64,000 bases of DNA from the NCBI RefSeq assembly GCF_025642975.1, contig NZ_JANZKJ010000012.1, positions 1 to 64,000 on the forward strand. The letters are read 5' to 3'. This document shows, piece after piece, positions 46,610-55,362 of this stretch. Every line of letters starts with the position of its first letter. The first letter of the stretch is position 1. Origin of the DNA: Pseudomonas sp. RIT-PI-S (lineage in GTDB: Bacteria; Pseudomonadota; Gammaproteobacteria; Pseudomonadales; Pseudomonadaceae). A model generated the notes under the pieces. It had not been told where the DNA came from, made no database searches, and saw only the letters and a list, made by a program, of their open reading frames with translations. The position numbers and the translations under genes were made by a program.

Positions 46610-47910
46610 GCTTGAACGATGTGCGTTGTTTTTTGACGATAACGCCCTCGGCAGTCAACGATCAGCTGCGCATGCTGTTCGATCAACAGGTAGTCGATGC
46701 TGTCATGGTCGGTGACGATCATCACACAATCGAAACCGGCGAGCGTGCTGGCGTCGAGCGCCAACGAGTGCAGGTGGCGCCCCTGGGCGGGGCTTGCAGC
46801 GAGCGTCGGCACATAGGGGTCGCTGTACTCGATCGAGGCGCCCAAGTCGTTCAATCGTCCCATGATCAGCAGCGCCGGGGATTCCCGCAGGTCGTCGATG
46901 TTTTTCTTATAGGCAAGGCCGATCATCAGTATGCGGCTACCATTCATGGCTTTTTGTCGAGCGTTCAATGCACCGCTGAGCTTGTCTATCACGTAGTGCG
47001 GCATGGCCGCATTGACCTCGCCGGCAAGCTCCACGAAGCGAGTGTGAACGCCGAATTCACGTGCCTTCCAGGTCAGGTAGAACGGGTCCACGGGGATGCA
47101 GTGCCCGCCCAAGCCGGGGCCCGGGTAATAAGGTACGAAACCGAACGGTTTGGTGGCGGCGGCACGAATCACCTCATGGATATCGATATCCATTTTGTCG
47201 GCGATGACTTTCATCTCGTTCACCAGCCCGATGTTGACTGCCCGGTGAATGTTCTCCAGAAGCTTGGTCATTTCCGCCGCCCGAGTGCTCGACATCGGCA
47301 CAACACGGTCGATCACGCTAGCGTACAAGGCCACACCCACGTCACGGCACGCAGGCGTGACGCCGGCACAGAGCTTGGGTATGGCGCGGGTGGCGAAGGC
47401 CTCGTTGCCAGGGTCTGCGCGTTCGGGCGAGTAAGCTACGAATACATCCCGCCCTGGCGTCAGCCCGGTGCTGGCGATCCGCGGCAGCAACCGCTCTTCG
47501 GTGGTGCCGGGGTAGGTGGTGCTTTCCAGGGATATCAGCTGGCCCGCGCGCAGGTAGGGCAGGCACGCCTCCAGCGCACCCAATACATGGCTCAGGTCGG
47601 GCTCCCGGAACGCCGTCAGGGGCGTTGGCACGCAGATGATCACCGCGTCCAGTTCGGCCACCCGAGAAAAATCAACCGTGGCGCGCAGGCTCTGCTCCAA
47701 CGCGGCCTGCACTTGCGCGTCCGAAATGTGGCCAATGTAGCTGCAGCCTCTGTTCAGGCTATCCACCCGCGCCTGATCGGTATCCAGGCCCACGACCTTA
47801 AAGCCGGCCTGGGCGAAGCGCAGCGCCAGTGGCAAGCCCACGTAGCCCAGGCCGATGACGCCGATGACCGCCAACCGATCGCCCAGACGGTCGAGAAATT
47901 CAGTTTTCAT
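46606..47910 (-). CDS. UDP-GlcNAc 6-dehydrogenase-like enzyme (WbpA type)
   Basis: 434 residues from ATG at 47910. NAD-binding motif GVIGLGYVGLPLALRFAQAG, substrate region IICVPTPL, ESTTYPGTTEE, VAYSPERADPGN, KLLENIHRAVNIGLVNEMK and catalytic Cys in GPGLGGHCIPVDPFYL. This matches the WbpA/WbpO branch, which oxidises UDP-HexNAc to UDP-HexNAcA. The start overlaps the previous gene by 11 nt. A second, divergent dehydrogenase is the neighbour upstream. Confidence 0.85.
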   Translation of the reverse strand: MKTEFLDRLGDRLAVIGVIGLGYVGLPLALRFAQAGFKVVGLDTDQARVDSLNRGCSYIGHISDAQVQAALEQSLRATVDFSRVAELDAVIICVPTPLTAFREPDLSHVLGALEACLPYLRAGQLISLESTTYPGTTEERLLPRIASTGLTPGRDVFVAYSPERADPGNEAFATRAIPKLCAGVTPACRDVGVALYASVIDRVVPMSSTRAAEMTKLLENIHRAVNIGLVNEMKVIADKMDIDIHEVIRAAATKPFGFVPYYPGPGLGGHCIPVDPFYLTWKAREFGVHTRFVELAGEVNAAMPHYVIDKLSGALNARQKAMNGSRILMIGLAYKKNIDDLRESPALLIMGRLNDLGASIEYSDPYVPTLAASPAQGRHLHSLALDASTLAGFDCVMIVTDHDSIDYLLIEQHAQLIVDCRGRYRQKTTHIVQA

Positions 47911-49192
47911 GCGCGTTTCCTGCCAGGGCGGCATTGCTGGGATGGCACCCAGCACTGCCACACACGTCCACTACCCGTTGCCCCACCCTCAAGGGCAGCG
48001 AGGCCTCGAAAAACTGCCGGTGCGGGACCAGCAACACCAGTAGATCGCAAGCGCCTGCCATCGCGAGGTCCACCAGGGGCAGCTCCGCCGCTATCGAAGA
48101 AGGCAAGGCTTGCAGGTGCGGCTCCACCGCCCTGACCCTTCCAACGAAGCGGCGCGCCAACGCCAAGGCGATCGCCAGCGCGGGGCTTTCCCGCAGGTCA
48201 TCGCTGCCCGCCTTGAAGGCAAGGCCCAGGCAGGCGATTGTCGGGGCCGCCAGGCCGGCCAGGGCCAACTGCGCCACAGCCGCCTCTACCCTGTCGATCA
48301 CCCACGCCGGCTTGGCATCGTTCACCTGCCGCGCCTGCCGCGTGAGTTGTGCAAGGTCTGGCGCGGCCTGTACCAGGAACCAGGGATCGACCGCTATGCA
48401 ATGGCCGCCGACCCCAGCGCCAGGCTGAAGGATCGACACCCGGGGGTGGCGGTTGGCAAGGCGGATCAACTCCGGGGTATCGACCCCCAACCGGTCGCAG
48501 ATCATTGACAGCTCGTTGGCGAAGGCAAGGTTGAGGTCGCGAAAACTGTTCTCCGCTAGCTTGCAGGCTTCCGCGGTACGGCTGTCCGTGGTCACGCATT
48601 CACCGGTTATAAAACTTCGATAAAAGGCAGCGGCAGCGCTGGCGCAGTGCGTTGTTAGCCCACCGATGACGCGGTCGTTGCTGATCAGCTCGGCCAGCGC
48701 GTTACCCGGCAAGACACGCTCCGGGCAATAGGCGATGCGCACATCCGCGGCGTCCCCTTGGGCATGCGGAAAACTGAGGTCCGTGCGGCCCTGGGCCAGC
48801 CAGCACGCCAGTTGCTCGGTCGTGCCAACCGGCGATGTGGACTCGAGAATCACCACGTCCCCGGGTTTGAGCACCGGCGCCAGGGCGCTACAGGCCTGGC
48901 GTATCGCCGTGAGGTCCGCCGCGCGCTGGGCGTCCAACGGGGTAGGTACGGCAATGACGTAGAGGTCACTGGGCTCCACGGTTTGACTGGCGGCTAACAG
49001 GCCGTCGGCCACCACGGCCCGCAACAAGCCATCGAGGTGCGGCTCGGTACAACGGGTGGCGCATTCATTGATACGCCGGACCACGCCAGCATCGGTATCC
49101 ACCCCCCTGACTCGAAATCCGCGCGTCGCTAAAACGGCTGCCAACGGCAGGCCAACATAGCCCAGCCCAATGATGGTTACCTGCATGTGCAT
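47900..49192 (-). CDS. wecC: UDP-N-acetyl-D-mannosaminuronic acid dehydrogenase (WecC type)
   Basis: 430 residues from ATG at 49192, or 428 from the ATG at 49186 (MQVTIIGLGYVG). NAD motif GLGYVGLPLAAVLATRG, PTPLDAQRAADL, ESTSPVGTTEQLA, AYCPERVLPGNALAELISNDRVIGG, KLAENSFRDLNLAFANEL and catalytic Cys in GAGVGGHCIAVDPWFLV. The WecC signature of the third and fifth motifs separates it from the WbpA-type enzyme next to it. With WecB (50561) it would give UDP-ManNAcA from UDP-GlcNAc. Confidence 0.85.
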   Translation of the reverse strand: MHMQVTIIGLGYVGLPLAAVLATRGFRVRGVDTDAGVVRRINECATRCTEPHLDGLLRAVVADGLLAASQTVEPSDLYVIAVPTPLDAQRAADLTAIRQACSALAPVLKPGDVVILESTSPVGTTEQLACWLAQGRTDLSFPHAQGDAADVRIAYCPERVLPGNALAELISNDRVIGGLTTHCASAAAAFYRSFITGECVTTDSRTAEACKLAENSFRDLNLAFANELSMICDRLGVDTPELIRLANRHPRVSILQPGAGVGGHCIAVDPWFLVQAAPDLAQLTRQARQVNDAKPAWVIDRVEAAVAQLALAGLAAPTIACLGLAFKAGSDDLRESPALAIALALARRFVGRVRAVEPHLQALPSSIAAELPLVDLAMAGACDLLVLLVPHRQFFEASLPLRVGQRVVDVCGSAGCHPSNAALAGNAHEN

Positions 49193-49341
49193 CCATTCGA
49201 GTTCCAGAGCTTAAAAACGCTGACTAGAACGCAGCGGCTTGCTTGGACTATAGACGCGATACCAGGATGGCGCGACCGATGGCTCCAGCCCTGTCTATCA
49301 CCTATCCTCTGAATTCAAGGCAGTGGATTTCAGGGGAAGGC

Positions 49342-50535
49342 GTGAACATCCTTTTTTTATCGTTTCACTATCCACCTGACCTGGGTGCCGGCTCATTCCG
49401 CTCGGAGGCGCTGGCCAACGCCTTGTTGGCGTCCAACGACCATGTGCGGCTCGATATCCTGACCGCGTGCCCCAACCGCTACCGCTCGTTCATCTCACCT
49501 GCGCCCGCTCACGAATATGGCGAGCGCCACCACATTCAGCGCGTCGAACTGCCTCGCTATCGCGGCGGCCTGCTGGCACAGGCACTGGCTGCCGGGCGCT
49601 ATGCACTCGCCGCCCGGGCAGCCGCGCGGCATCGCAAGTACGATCTGGTCGTCGCAACGTCCTCGCGCATCATGACCGCAGCGCTAGGCGCAAGCATCGC
49701 TCGCGGCCAAGGCGTGCCTTTGTACCTGGACATCCGGGATATCTTTTCTCAAAACCTGCCGGAGCTGGTCGCCCGGCCGTTGCGTAAACCCTTGCGCTGG
49801 TTGTTGGAGCGCATCGAGGACTACCCACTCAAGACAGCCGCCAAGGTAAATCTGAATTCCGGTGGCTTTGCCGAACACTTCCGGCATCGTTATCCCGAAC
49901 AGGCGTTTTCGTTCCATAGCAATGGGGTGGATGATCTTTTTCGTCTGCCTGCTTCCGCGCCCAGGCGACCACGCGGCAACCACAAGCCCGTGGAAGTCGT
50001 GTACGCCGGCAATATAGGCGCGGCACAGGCGCTTCACCACATCATCCCACCGCTCGCCGAGCGGCTTGGGAGCACAGTGCGCCTGCGCCTCTATGGCGAT
50101 GGCAACCGCCTCGAGGCATTGCGTGAAGCGCTAAAGCGCAGTGGGGCCAGGAACGTCGAAATTTTTTCGCCTGTACCGCGAGACCAGTTGCCAGCGATCT
50201 ATCAAAGCGCTGATGTGCTGTTTCTGCATCTGGCGCAGTGGCGCAGCTGCAACTTCGTGCTGCCGTCCAAGCTGTTCGAATACATCGCCACGGGTAAACC
50301 CTTGTGGGCGGGGACGGCTGGCTGGGCACGGCGCTTTATCCTAGAAAGCGGCGTGAACGCGGCGATTTTCCCGCCTAACGACGCCGAACAAGCGGTCGCT
50401 GCCCTGCGGCACCTCGATTTGACGCGCACCGACACTTCAGCGTTTAGCCGAGCTTTTGATCGCCGCGCCATCATGCGCCGCATGGCAGGGGACATCATCG
50501 GGGTGGCAGTACCGGGTGGCCCAGCTCAGCCGTGA
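49342..50535 (+). CDS. WbuB-like GT4-family glycosyltransferase
   Basis: 397 residues if it starts at the GTG at 49342, which sits behind GGGGAAGG and gives MNILFLSFHYPPDLGAGSFR; the frame runs 33 codons further upstream without a good ribosome binding site. GT-B fold with DLVVATSSRIM, LDIRDIFSQNLPEL, VVYAGNIGAAQALHHII, and FVLPSKLFEYIATGKPLWAG. Similar to WbuB-type enzymes that add FucNAc or HexNAc acids. Divergent from wecC across 149 bp and followed by wecB. Confidence 0.85.
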   Translation: MNILFLSFHYPPDLGAGSFRSEALANALLASNDHVRLDILTACPNRYRSFISPAPAHEYGERHHIQRVELPRYRGGLLAQALAAGRYALAARAAARHRKYDLVVATSSRIMTAALGASIARGQGVPLYLDIRDIFSQNLPELVARPLRKPLRWLLERIEDYPLKTAAKVNLNSGGFAEHFRHRYPEQAFSFHSNGVDDLFRLPASAPRRPRGNHKPVEVVYAGNIGAAQALHHIIPPLAERLGSTVRLRLYGDGNRLEALREALKRSGARNVEIFSPVPRDQLPAIYQSADVLFLHLAQWRSCNFVLPSKLFEYIATGKPLWAGTAGWARRFILESGVNAAIFPPNDAEQAVAALRHLDLTRTDTSAFSRAFDRRAIMRRMAGDIIGVAVPGGPAQP

Positions 50536-50560
50536 ACAACCCAGGAAACGGATAGCCCGC

Positions 50561-51688
50561 ATGAGCGATAAAGTACTGTGTGTTGTAGGCACACGCCCGG
50601 AAGCTATAAAAATGTCACCGGTGATCCGCGCGCTGCGCCAGGCCGACGGCCTCGGTTGCAGGGTGCTGGTGACAGGCCAGCATCGCGAAATGCTGGACCA
50701 AACGCTGGGAATACTGGGCATCGAGCCGGATATCGATCTTGCTCTGATGCAGCGCGGGCAATCCCTGGCCAGCTTGACCGCTCGCTTGCTGGAAGCCCTC
50801 GATCAAATGTTGCGTGCTGAACGCCCGCGGGTCGTGCTGGCCCAAGGCGACACCACCACTGTGATGTGCGCGGCGCTTGCTTGCTTTTATTTGCACATCC
50901 CTTTCGGCCATATCGAGGCCGGCTTACGCACCTTCGATACCGCGAACCCGTTTCCCGAAGAAGCCAACCGGGTGATCGCCACTCGGCTGGCCACGTGGCA
51001 TTTCGCGCCCACCCAGGCGGCCGTGAATAATTTGCTTCGCGAAGGCGTACCAGCCTCGGCTATCACCCTGACCGGCAATACTGGCATCGACGCGGTGCTC
51101 GAAACACCGGCCATAGAGCTGCCGGATGCACTGAGCGATGCGCGGGGCAAGCGAATCATCTTGGTCACCCTGCACCGCCGAGAGAACCTGGGTGATGTGC
51201 TCTACCAGATTTGCCAGGCATTGATTTGCCTCGCCGAGCGCAACCCTGGCATCCAGATCATCTTTCCTGTGCACCCTAACCCTGGCGTGCGCGACCTGGT
51301 CTATCCGCTGCTCGGCCGCTTGGCCAACGTCTCTTTGTGCGATCCATTGGACTACCGGCTGTTCGTGGCGGTCATGAGGCGGGCGTATCTGGTGATCAGC
51401 GACTCCGGCGGTATTCAGGAGGAAGCTCCCGCGTGTGGTGTACCGGTGCTGGTGCTGCGAGAAAAGACCGAACGCCCGGAAGCCATCGAGCTCGGCGTGG
51501 CACGCCTCACCGGCACAGCCCCGGCCAGCATAATTGCCGACACCCAACGCCTGCTGGACGATCCCGCACTCCATGCGGCAATGGCGCATGCCGTACTTCC
51601 ATACGGCGACGGCCGAAGCGCGGGGCGGATCGTCGACGTGCTGGCTCGCTATTTCGAAACACGTCAGCGCACTGGCGAGCCAGGCTGA
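50561..51688 (+). CDS. wecB: UDP-N-acetylglucosamine 2-epimerase (non-hydrolysing)
   Basis: 375 residues from ATG at 50561 behind GGAAACGGA. WecB/MnaA hallmarks: VVGTRPEAIKMSPVI, GQHREMLDQ, LAQGDTTTVM, GHIEAGLRT, FPEEANR, GNTGIDAV, LVTLHRRENLG, FPVHPNP, SDSGGIQEEAP and VLREKTERPE. It interconverts UDP-GlcNAc and UDP-ManNAc, the substrate for the WecC-like dehydrogenase. It follows the GT4 gene by 25 nt. Confidence 0.93.
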   Translation: MSDKVLCVVGTRPEAIKMSPVIRALRQADGLGCRVLVTGQHREMLDQTLGILGIEPDIDLALMQRGQSLASLTARLLEALDQMLRAERPRVVLAQGDTTTVMCAALACFYLHIPFGHIEAGLRTFDTANPFPEEANRVIATRLATWHFAPTQAAVNNLLREGVPASAITLTGNTGIDAVLETPAIELPDALSDARGKRIILVTLHRRENLGDVLYQICQALICLAERNPGIQIIFPVHPNPGVRDLVYPLLGRLANVSLCDPLDYRLFVAVMRRAYLVISDSGGIQEEAPACGVPVLVLREKTERPEAIELGVARLTGTAPASIIADTQRLLDDPALHAAMAHAVLPYGDGRSAGRIVDVLARYFETRQRTGEPG

Positions 51689-51701
51689 AAGCCAAAAGCA
51701 G

Positions 51702-51757
51702 CGCTCAATCACCCGGCACTGGCAGCGCCCATTGAGCGGGCCCCTGCCAGGCGGGTG
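51702..51757. terminator. Two-way hairpin between wecB and the esterase gene
   Basis: CACCCG (51710) with CTGGCAG (51719) pairs with CTGCCAG (51744) and CGGGTG (51752) as a long stem with a small bulge. An alternative pairing uses CGCTCAAT (51702) and ATTGAGCG (51731). Located between convergent stop codons, it probably ends both transcripts. Confidence 0.5.
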
Positions 51758-51767
51758 ATGGAGAAGA

Positions 51768-53654
51768 TCAGAAGTCCAGGCTAAGCGCCAGGTTCACCCC
51801 CTGCTGCTGGCTGGCGTCGCTGCGCCGCCAGTTGTAGGCAGCGTTCAGCGCCAGGCCCGGGCTGAGCTGATGGCGCAGGCCTAGGCTGGCCCGGTCTAGG
51901 TTCCGTTGCGCGCTATAGCCCTGCAGCGTGAAGCTATTAGCGGGCAAGCTGCGCAGCGCCAGGTCCAGGTTCTGGGCGTCGTCGTTGAACTCGCGTTCGT
52001 GGGCCAGTTCTCCGAACAGCGAGGTCGCATTGCTCAGGCTACGGCTGGCCTTGAGGCCGATCCCGAGGCGCTTGGAGTCGCGGCGCTGATCGCCGATGTC
52101 CAGCGCAGTGGCGCGCAGGCTCTGCTCGGAGTAACCATCGACTTTCACGCTGGCGTAGTCGGCGCTGATAAACGGCGACACTCGCCAGGCGCTATCGCCG
52201 CGGGTCAACTCATAGCCCAGGCGGCCGCTGAGCGCCCAGAGGTCACCATCGCTGTCGCCCTTTTCGCTGCGCTGGCCTACGCCCAGGTCGAATTTGCGCT
52301 TGAGGTTGTCATAGTCCAGCTTGCCCGCGGTCGCGGCCAGGTCTCCCCATACCCGGCCCTGTTGGAACTGAGCAAAGGCGGTGGCCAGGTAGCTGTCCAG
52401 GCTGTAGTCGGAATCGGCCACGCCCGCTTCCAACTGCTGGTTGTAATAGCCGCCAGCAACGCCGACCCGCCAGGCGTTAGACAGCCGGTAACTGCCACCA
52501 ACGGTCAGCGCGTAGCCGGTGCCATCGCCCTTGGCGCCGCCGTGCTGGTTGTCGAAGGTCAACTGTTGGCCGCCGGTATCTACCATGGCCTGCCACTGCC
52601 CCACCGGTTGCCAGGCCTGCTGCCACTGGTTGCGCAGGGCGTCTTGGTGGCTGCGTACCGCGCCGTGGGCCATTTCTGGCAGCAGGGTCAGCTCCCACGG
52701 CGCCGACAGAATCGAGTAGCCATAGTCGGCGATCAGCTTCTGCCCGGTGCTGGTGGGGTGCACGCTGTCGTTGAACAGCAGCTTGGTAGGGTCCGGCGTG
52801 CCGCTAGCGAGGCCGTAGGCCGCGTTCGCCGTGCAGCCATTGCCATTGAAACAGGTGCCTAGCAGGTTCTGATCGGTTGCCAGGCCGTAGCGGCCAGGGT
52901 CGGCGACCACTTCAGCGAGCAACCGGGGCACGTTCAAAGGGATGATTTCGGCGTCGATCTGCTGCAGTTGGGCGATCAGCGTCTGGTTGAACACGTTGGC
53001 CAGGGCCGACACCCCTGCCTGGTTGGCGGTGCCGTAGAGCAAGGGGGTAAGGCCGAGGTCTGGCAACAGCCATACCATGATGTACCGCGCGCCGGCCTGC
53101 TGCAGCGCCAGCGCGCTCTGGGCCAACTGGCCGGCAGCGCGGCTGGCGGAGGCCGCCGAGGTCACCTGACCTTGAAGAAAATCGTTGCCCCCACCGGTGA
53201 GGTAGTACAGCGCTTTTGGGTCGGCGCGATTGCCATTGGCCAGATAACCGGGGCGGCTCCGATACACTACCCCACCCGCGCCCACCACCGAGGTGCCGGT
53301 GATCGAATCGTATATCTCATCTGTACGGTAACCCCCTACGGCCCAGTTGTTGCCGTCCCCCAGCCCGATGGCCTGGTTTACTGGTGAAGTTGAGGGGGCA
53401 AGTGCATCGGAACCAAGCCCCAGGCGGCCGCCAAGCAGCGTCGATGACACGGCCCCATAGATCTCTCCGCTGCCGTTCTGGTAGGTCGGCCCTTCGCGGT
53501 TGGTGAAGCGCAAGGTAGCCCCCAAGGGCCCACCCACGTCAGGGAACTGCCCCGCATCGGCGAGGCTGTCGCCAAAGACGATCATCGTTGAATAGGGGGA
53601 AGGCCCCGCCAAAGCTGGTGCCGTGATCAGGGTAAGGCCAAGGGAAATGGCCAA
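51768..53654 (-). CDS. GDSL-type esterase autotransporter (EstA/EstP family)
   Basis: About 628 residues in the open frame. N-terminal SGNH/GDSL esterase: catalytic Ser in IVFGDSLADAGQFPD, GGNDF block and Asp-His in NDSVHPTSTG; C-terminal autotransporter barrel (WRVGVAGGYYNQQL ... LALSLDF, terminal Phe). It is an outer-membrane lipid/ester hydrolase, in other pseudomonads needed for rhamnolipid and motility. The coordinates given start at the first usable codon (TTG) in frame, which leaves only a poor signal peptide. The natural start is the ATG at 53677 (behind AAGGA), but an A9 tract after it is out of frame; ten or seven A would give a proper MKK(K)TALALAISLGLTL signal. See the tract feature. 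Confidence 0.85.
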   Translation of the reverse strand: MAISLGLTLITAPALAGPSPYSTMIVFGDSLADAGQFPDVGGPLGATLRFTNREGPTYQNGSGEIYGAVSSTLLGGRLGLGSDALAPSTSPVNQAIGLGDGNNWAVGGYRTDEIYDSITGTSVVGAGGVVYRSRPGYLANGNRADPKALYYLTGGGNDFLQGQVTSAASASRAAGQLAQSALALQQAGARYIMVWLLPDLGLTPLLYGTANQAGVSALANVFNQTLIAQLQQIDAEIIPLNVPRLLAEVVADPGRYGLATDQNLLGTCFNGNGCTANAAYGLASGTPDPTKLLFNDSVHPTSTGQKLIADYGYSILSAPWELTLLPEMAHGAVRSHQDALRNQWQQAWQPVGQWQAMVDTGGQQLTFDNQHGGAKGDGTGYALTVGGSYRLSNAWRVGVAGGYYNQQLEAGVADSDYSLDSYLATAFAQFQQGRVWGDLAATAGKLDYDNLKRKFDLGVGQRSEKGDSDGDLWALSGRLGYELTRGDSAWRVSPFISADYASVKVDGYSEQSLRATALDIGDQRRDSKRLGIGLKASRSLSNATSLFGELAHEREFNDDAQNLDLALRSLPANSFTLQGYSAQRNLDRASLGLRHQLSPGLALNAAYNWRRSDASQQQGVNLALSLDF

Positions 53655-53665
53655 AGCGAGTGCGG

Positions 53666-53674
53666 TTTTTTTTT
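53666..53674 (-). repeat. A9 homopolymer after the ATG of the esterase gene
   Basis: On the minus strand the sequence reads AAGGACGATACATATG, then nine A. The ATG frame then ends after 16 codons at a TGA. Changing the tract to 7 or 10 A joins the ATG to the esterase frame and gives a signal peptide with a lysine-rich N-region. This is the layout of a slipped-strand (phase-variable) switch, though an assembly miscount of the homopolymer cannot be excluded. Confidence 0.75.
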
Positions 53675-53825
53675 CATATGTATCGTCCTTGTATTTTTAT
53701 TGTTACTAGATAGGACGATAGTACTGATTGCCTTGGATTACACCCAAATGAGGGTAAAACCGGCACAGTGAAATGTAAACGGATATTTAAGAGACAGGCT
53801 TTGACACTATTCGCTCAGGGAGAGA

Positions 53826-54368
53826 TTAGGCCAAAGGCCACTCCTGCAGGGGCAGGTACTGCCCCTTACGGGACTCGAACAAGGTGAAGTGGCTGGCGGT
53901 GAGCTGGAATTCCGGCGGGCTGCCTGCTTCAGGTACCTCGGCGCGGTAGTCCCGGGCCAGCGTCAGGTGGGGGCGGTAATCAGTGTGCTCGGGCAGCAGC
54001 CCCAGCGGCTGCACCGCTTGTTGCAGGTTGTACGCCAGCCGCAGCAACGGCGGTGGGGGTTCCTCAGGGGCGAGCAACAGTACCCCCGAGCGGCGCCACG
54101 CATCGAGGCGGTCCAGGGGCACGCGCAGGTGCTCGCCCGGCGGCGTTACGCTGGCTGCGGCGGCCAGCAGCGCGGGCAGGTGCGCCAGCCCCACTTCGCC
54201 GAGGAACAGCAGCGTAAGGTGGAAATTCTCCGCCGGCACCCGGCGGCCATTGCCCAGGTCCAGGGTGCTGCGCCAGCGAGAAATGGCACGGCGTTGCTCA
54301 GGCGGGCAGGCCAGGGCGAAAAACAGCCGTTTGAAGGGCTCGCCTGGGTCACGCAGGTAACTGATCAT
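53826..54368 (-). CDS. thpR: RNA 2',3'-cyclic phosphodiesterase (ThpR/LigT)
   Basis: 180 residues from ATG at 54368 (MISYLRDPGEPFKRLFFAL). Two HxTx catalytic motifs are present, FHLTLLFLGE (about 50) and RPHLTLARD (about 137), as in 2H phosphoesterases. It should open 2',3'-cyclic phosphate ends of RNA to 2'-phosphates. The cellular substrate of bacterial ThpR is not settled. Next to it is the divergent CAP-domain gene. Confidence 0.88.
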   Translation of the reverse strand: MISYLRDPGEPFKRLFFALACPPEQRRAISRWRSTLDLGNGRRVPAENFHLTLLFLGEVGLAHLPALLAAAASVTPPGEHLRVPLDRLDAWRRSGVLLLAPEEPPPPLLRLAYNLQQAVQPLGLLPEHTDYRPHLTLARDYRAEVPEAGSPPEFQLTASHFTLFESRKGQYLPLQEWPLA

Positions 54369-54501
54369 CGAGGCGCTCCGCTTGCGGCTACGTCCAAAGC
54401 ATAGATGACTCCACGTGTAGGTCGTTCGCTGTGCGGGTGTAGGCTGGGCCCGGCCGCAGGTTTCACGCATGATGAGGCGGTCTTGTTAAGGGAGCGGCGT
54501 G

Positions 54502-55353
54502 ATGGGTGTGATGGCGAACGGTTGGCGCGCGGCGGCGCTCGGGCTGGGATGGGTACTGGCTTGCACGGCAATGGCGGGGGAGGAGCGCCAGTTGGTGGAT
54601 GCACTCAATAATTACCGCGGGCAGCCACAACGATGTGGCGAACAGGCGTCCTTGGCGCTGCCGCCGCTAGCGCCAGACACGCGCCTGCAATTATCCGTGC
54701 AAGGCAGCGGCGACCTGAACGCCGCGCTGGCCAGCGCCGGCTACCCGATGGTCACGGCCCGGGCGATCAGCCTGTCGGGCCCGCGCGACGCACCCGCCGC
54801 CTTGGCGGCTGTGACCAGCGCTTACTGCCAGGTAGTGCTAGACCCGCAGTTCGTGGACGTTGGCGTGCGCCAAGAGGGCCGCGACTGGCGCATCGTGCTA
54901 GCGCGTCCGCTGCTTACCGCGCGGCTGGGCAGCGCCGAGGCGGAGGGCCGCAAGCTGCTTGAACAGATCAACCAGGCCCGCGCGCAAGCACGCCAGTGTG
55001 GCGCCCAGCCCTTCGCCGCGGCTGCGCCACTGAGTTGGGACATGGCCCTGGCTACGGCCGCCGAAGGGCACAGCCGAGACATGGCCAACAACAATTACTT
55101 CGACCACGCCGACCGTACTGGCGCCCTGCCCGGCGACCGCGCCGAACTGGCAGGTTTTACCGGCGGCACGGTGGGCGAGAACATCGCCGCCGGCCAGGAC
55201 AGCGCCGCGAAGGTCGTCCAGGGCTGGCTGGCGAGCCCTGGGCACTGCGCTAACCTGATGAACCCGAGCCTGCAAACCCTGGGCGCCGCCTACGCCACCG
55301 ACCCTAAAAGCGATGCCGGTATCTACTGGACGGCGCTGTTCGGCGCACCTTGA
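54502..55353 (+). CDS. Secreted CAP (SCP/PR1) domain protein
   Basis: 283 residues from ATG at 54502; GGAG is 7 nt upstream, whereas a GTG at 54499 is too close. A signal peptide ends ACTAMA. Residues about 25-140 are an N-terminal domain of unknown type with an even Cys pattern. Residues about 145-283 are a CAP domain: LLEQINQARAQARQCG, LSWDMALATAAEGHSRDMANNNYFDHAD, GENIAAGQDSAAKVVQGWLASPGHCANLMNP and YWTALFGAP. Bacterial CAP proteins are secreted or periplasmic; their activity is mostly unknown. Confidence 0.85.
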   Translation: MGVMANGWRAAALGLGWVLACTAMAGEERQLVDALNNYRGQPQRCGEQASLALPPLAPDTRLQLSVQGSGDLNAALASAGYPMVTARAISLSGPRDAPAALAAVTSAYCQVVLDPQFVDVGVRQEGRDWRIVLARPLLTARLGSAEAEGRKLLEQINQARAQARQCGAQPFAAAAPLSWDMALATAAEGHSRDMANNNYFDHADRTGALPGDRAELAGFTGGTVGENIAAGQDSAAKVVQGWLASPGHCANLMNPSLQTLGAAYATDPKSDAGIYWTALFGAP

Positions 55354-55362
55354 GCCTGGCGA

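Noticed and set aside
46612..48135. 507-codon plus-strand frame opposite the dehydrogenases
   Set aside because: Both minus-strand dehydrogenases have complete motifs over this region; the plus frame is a shadow of GC-rich coding.
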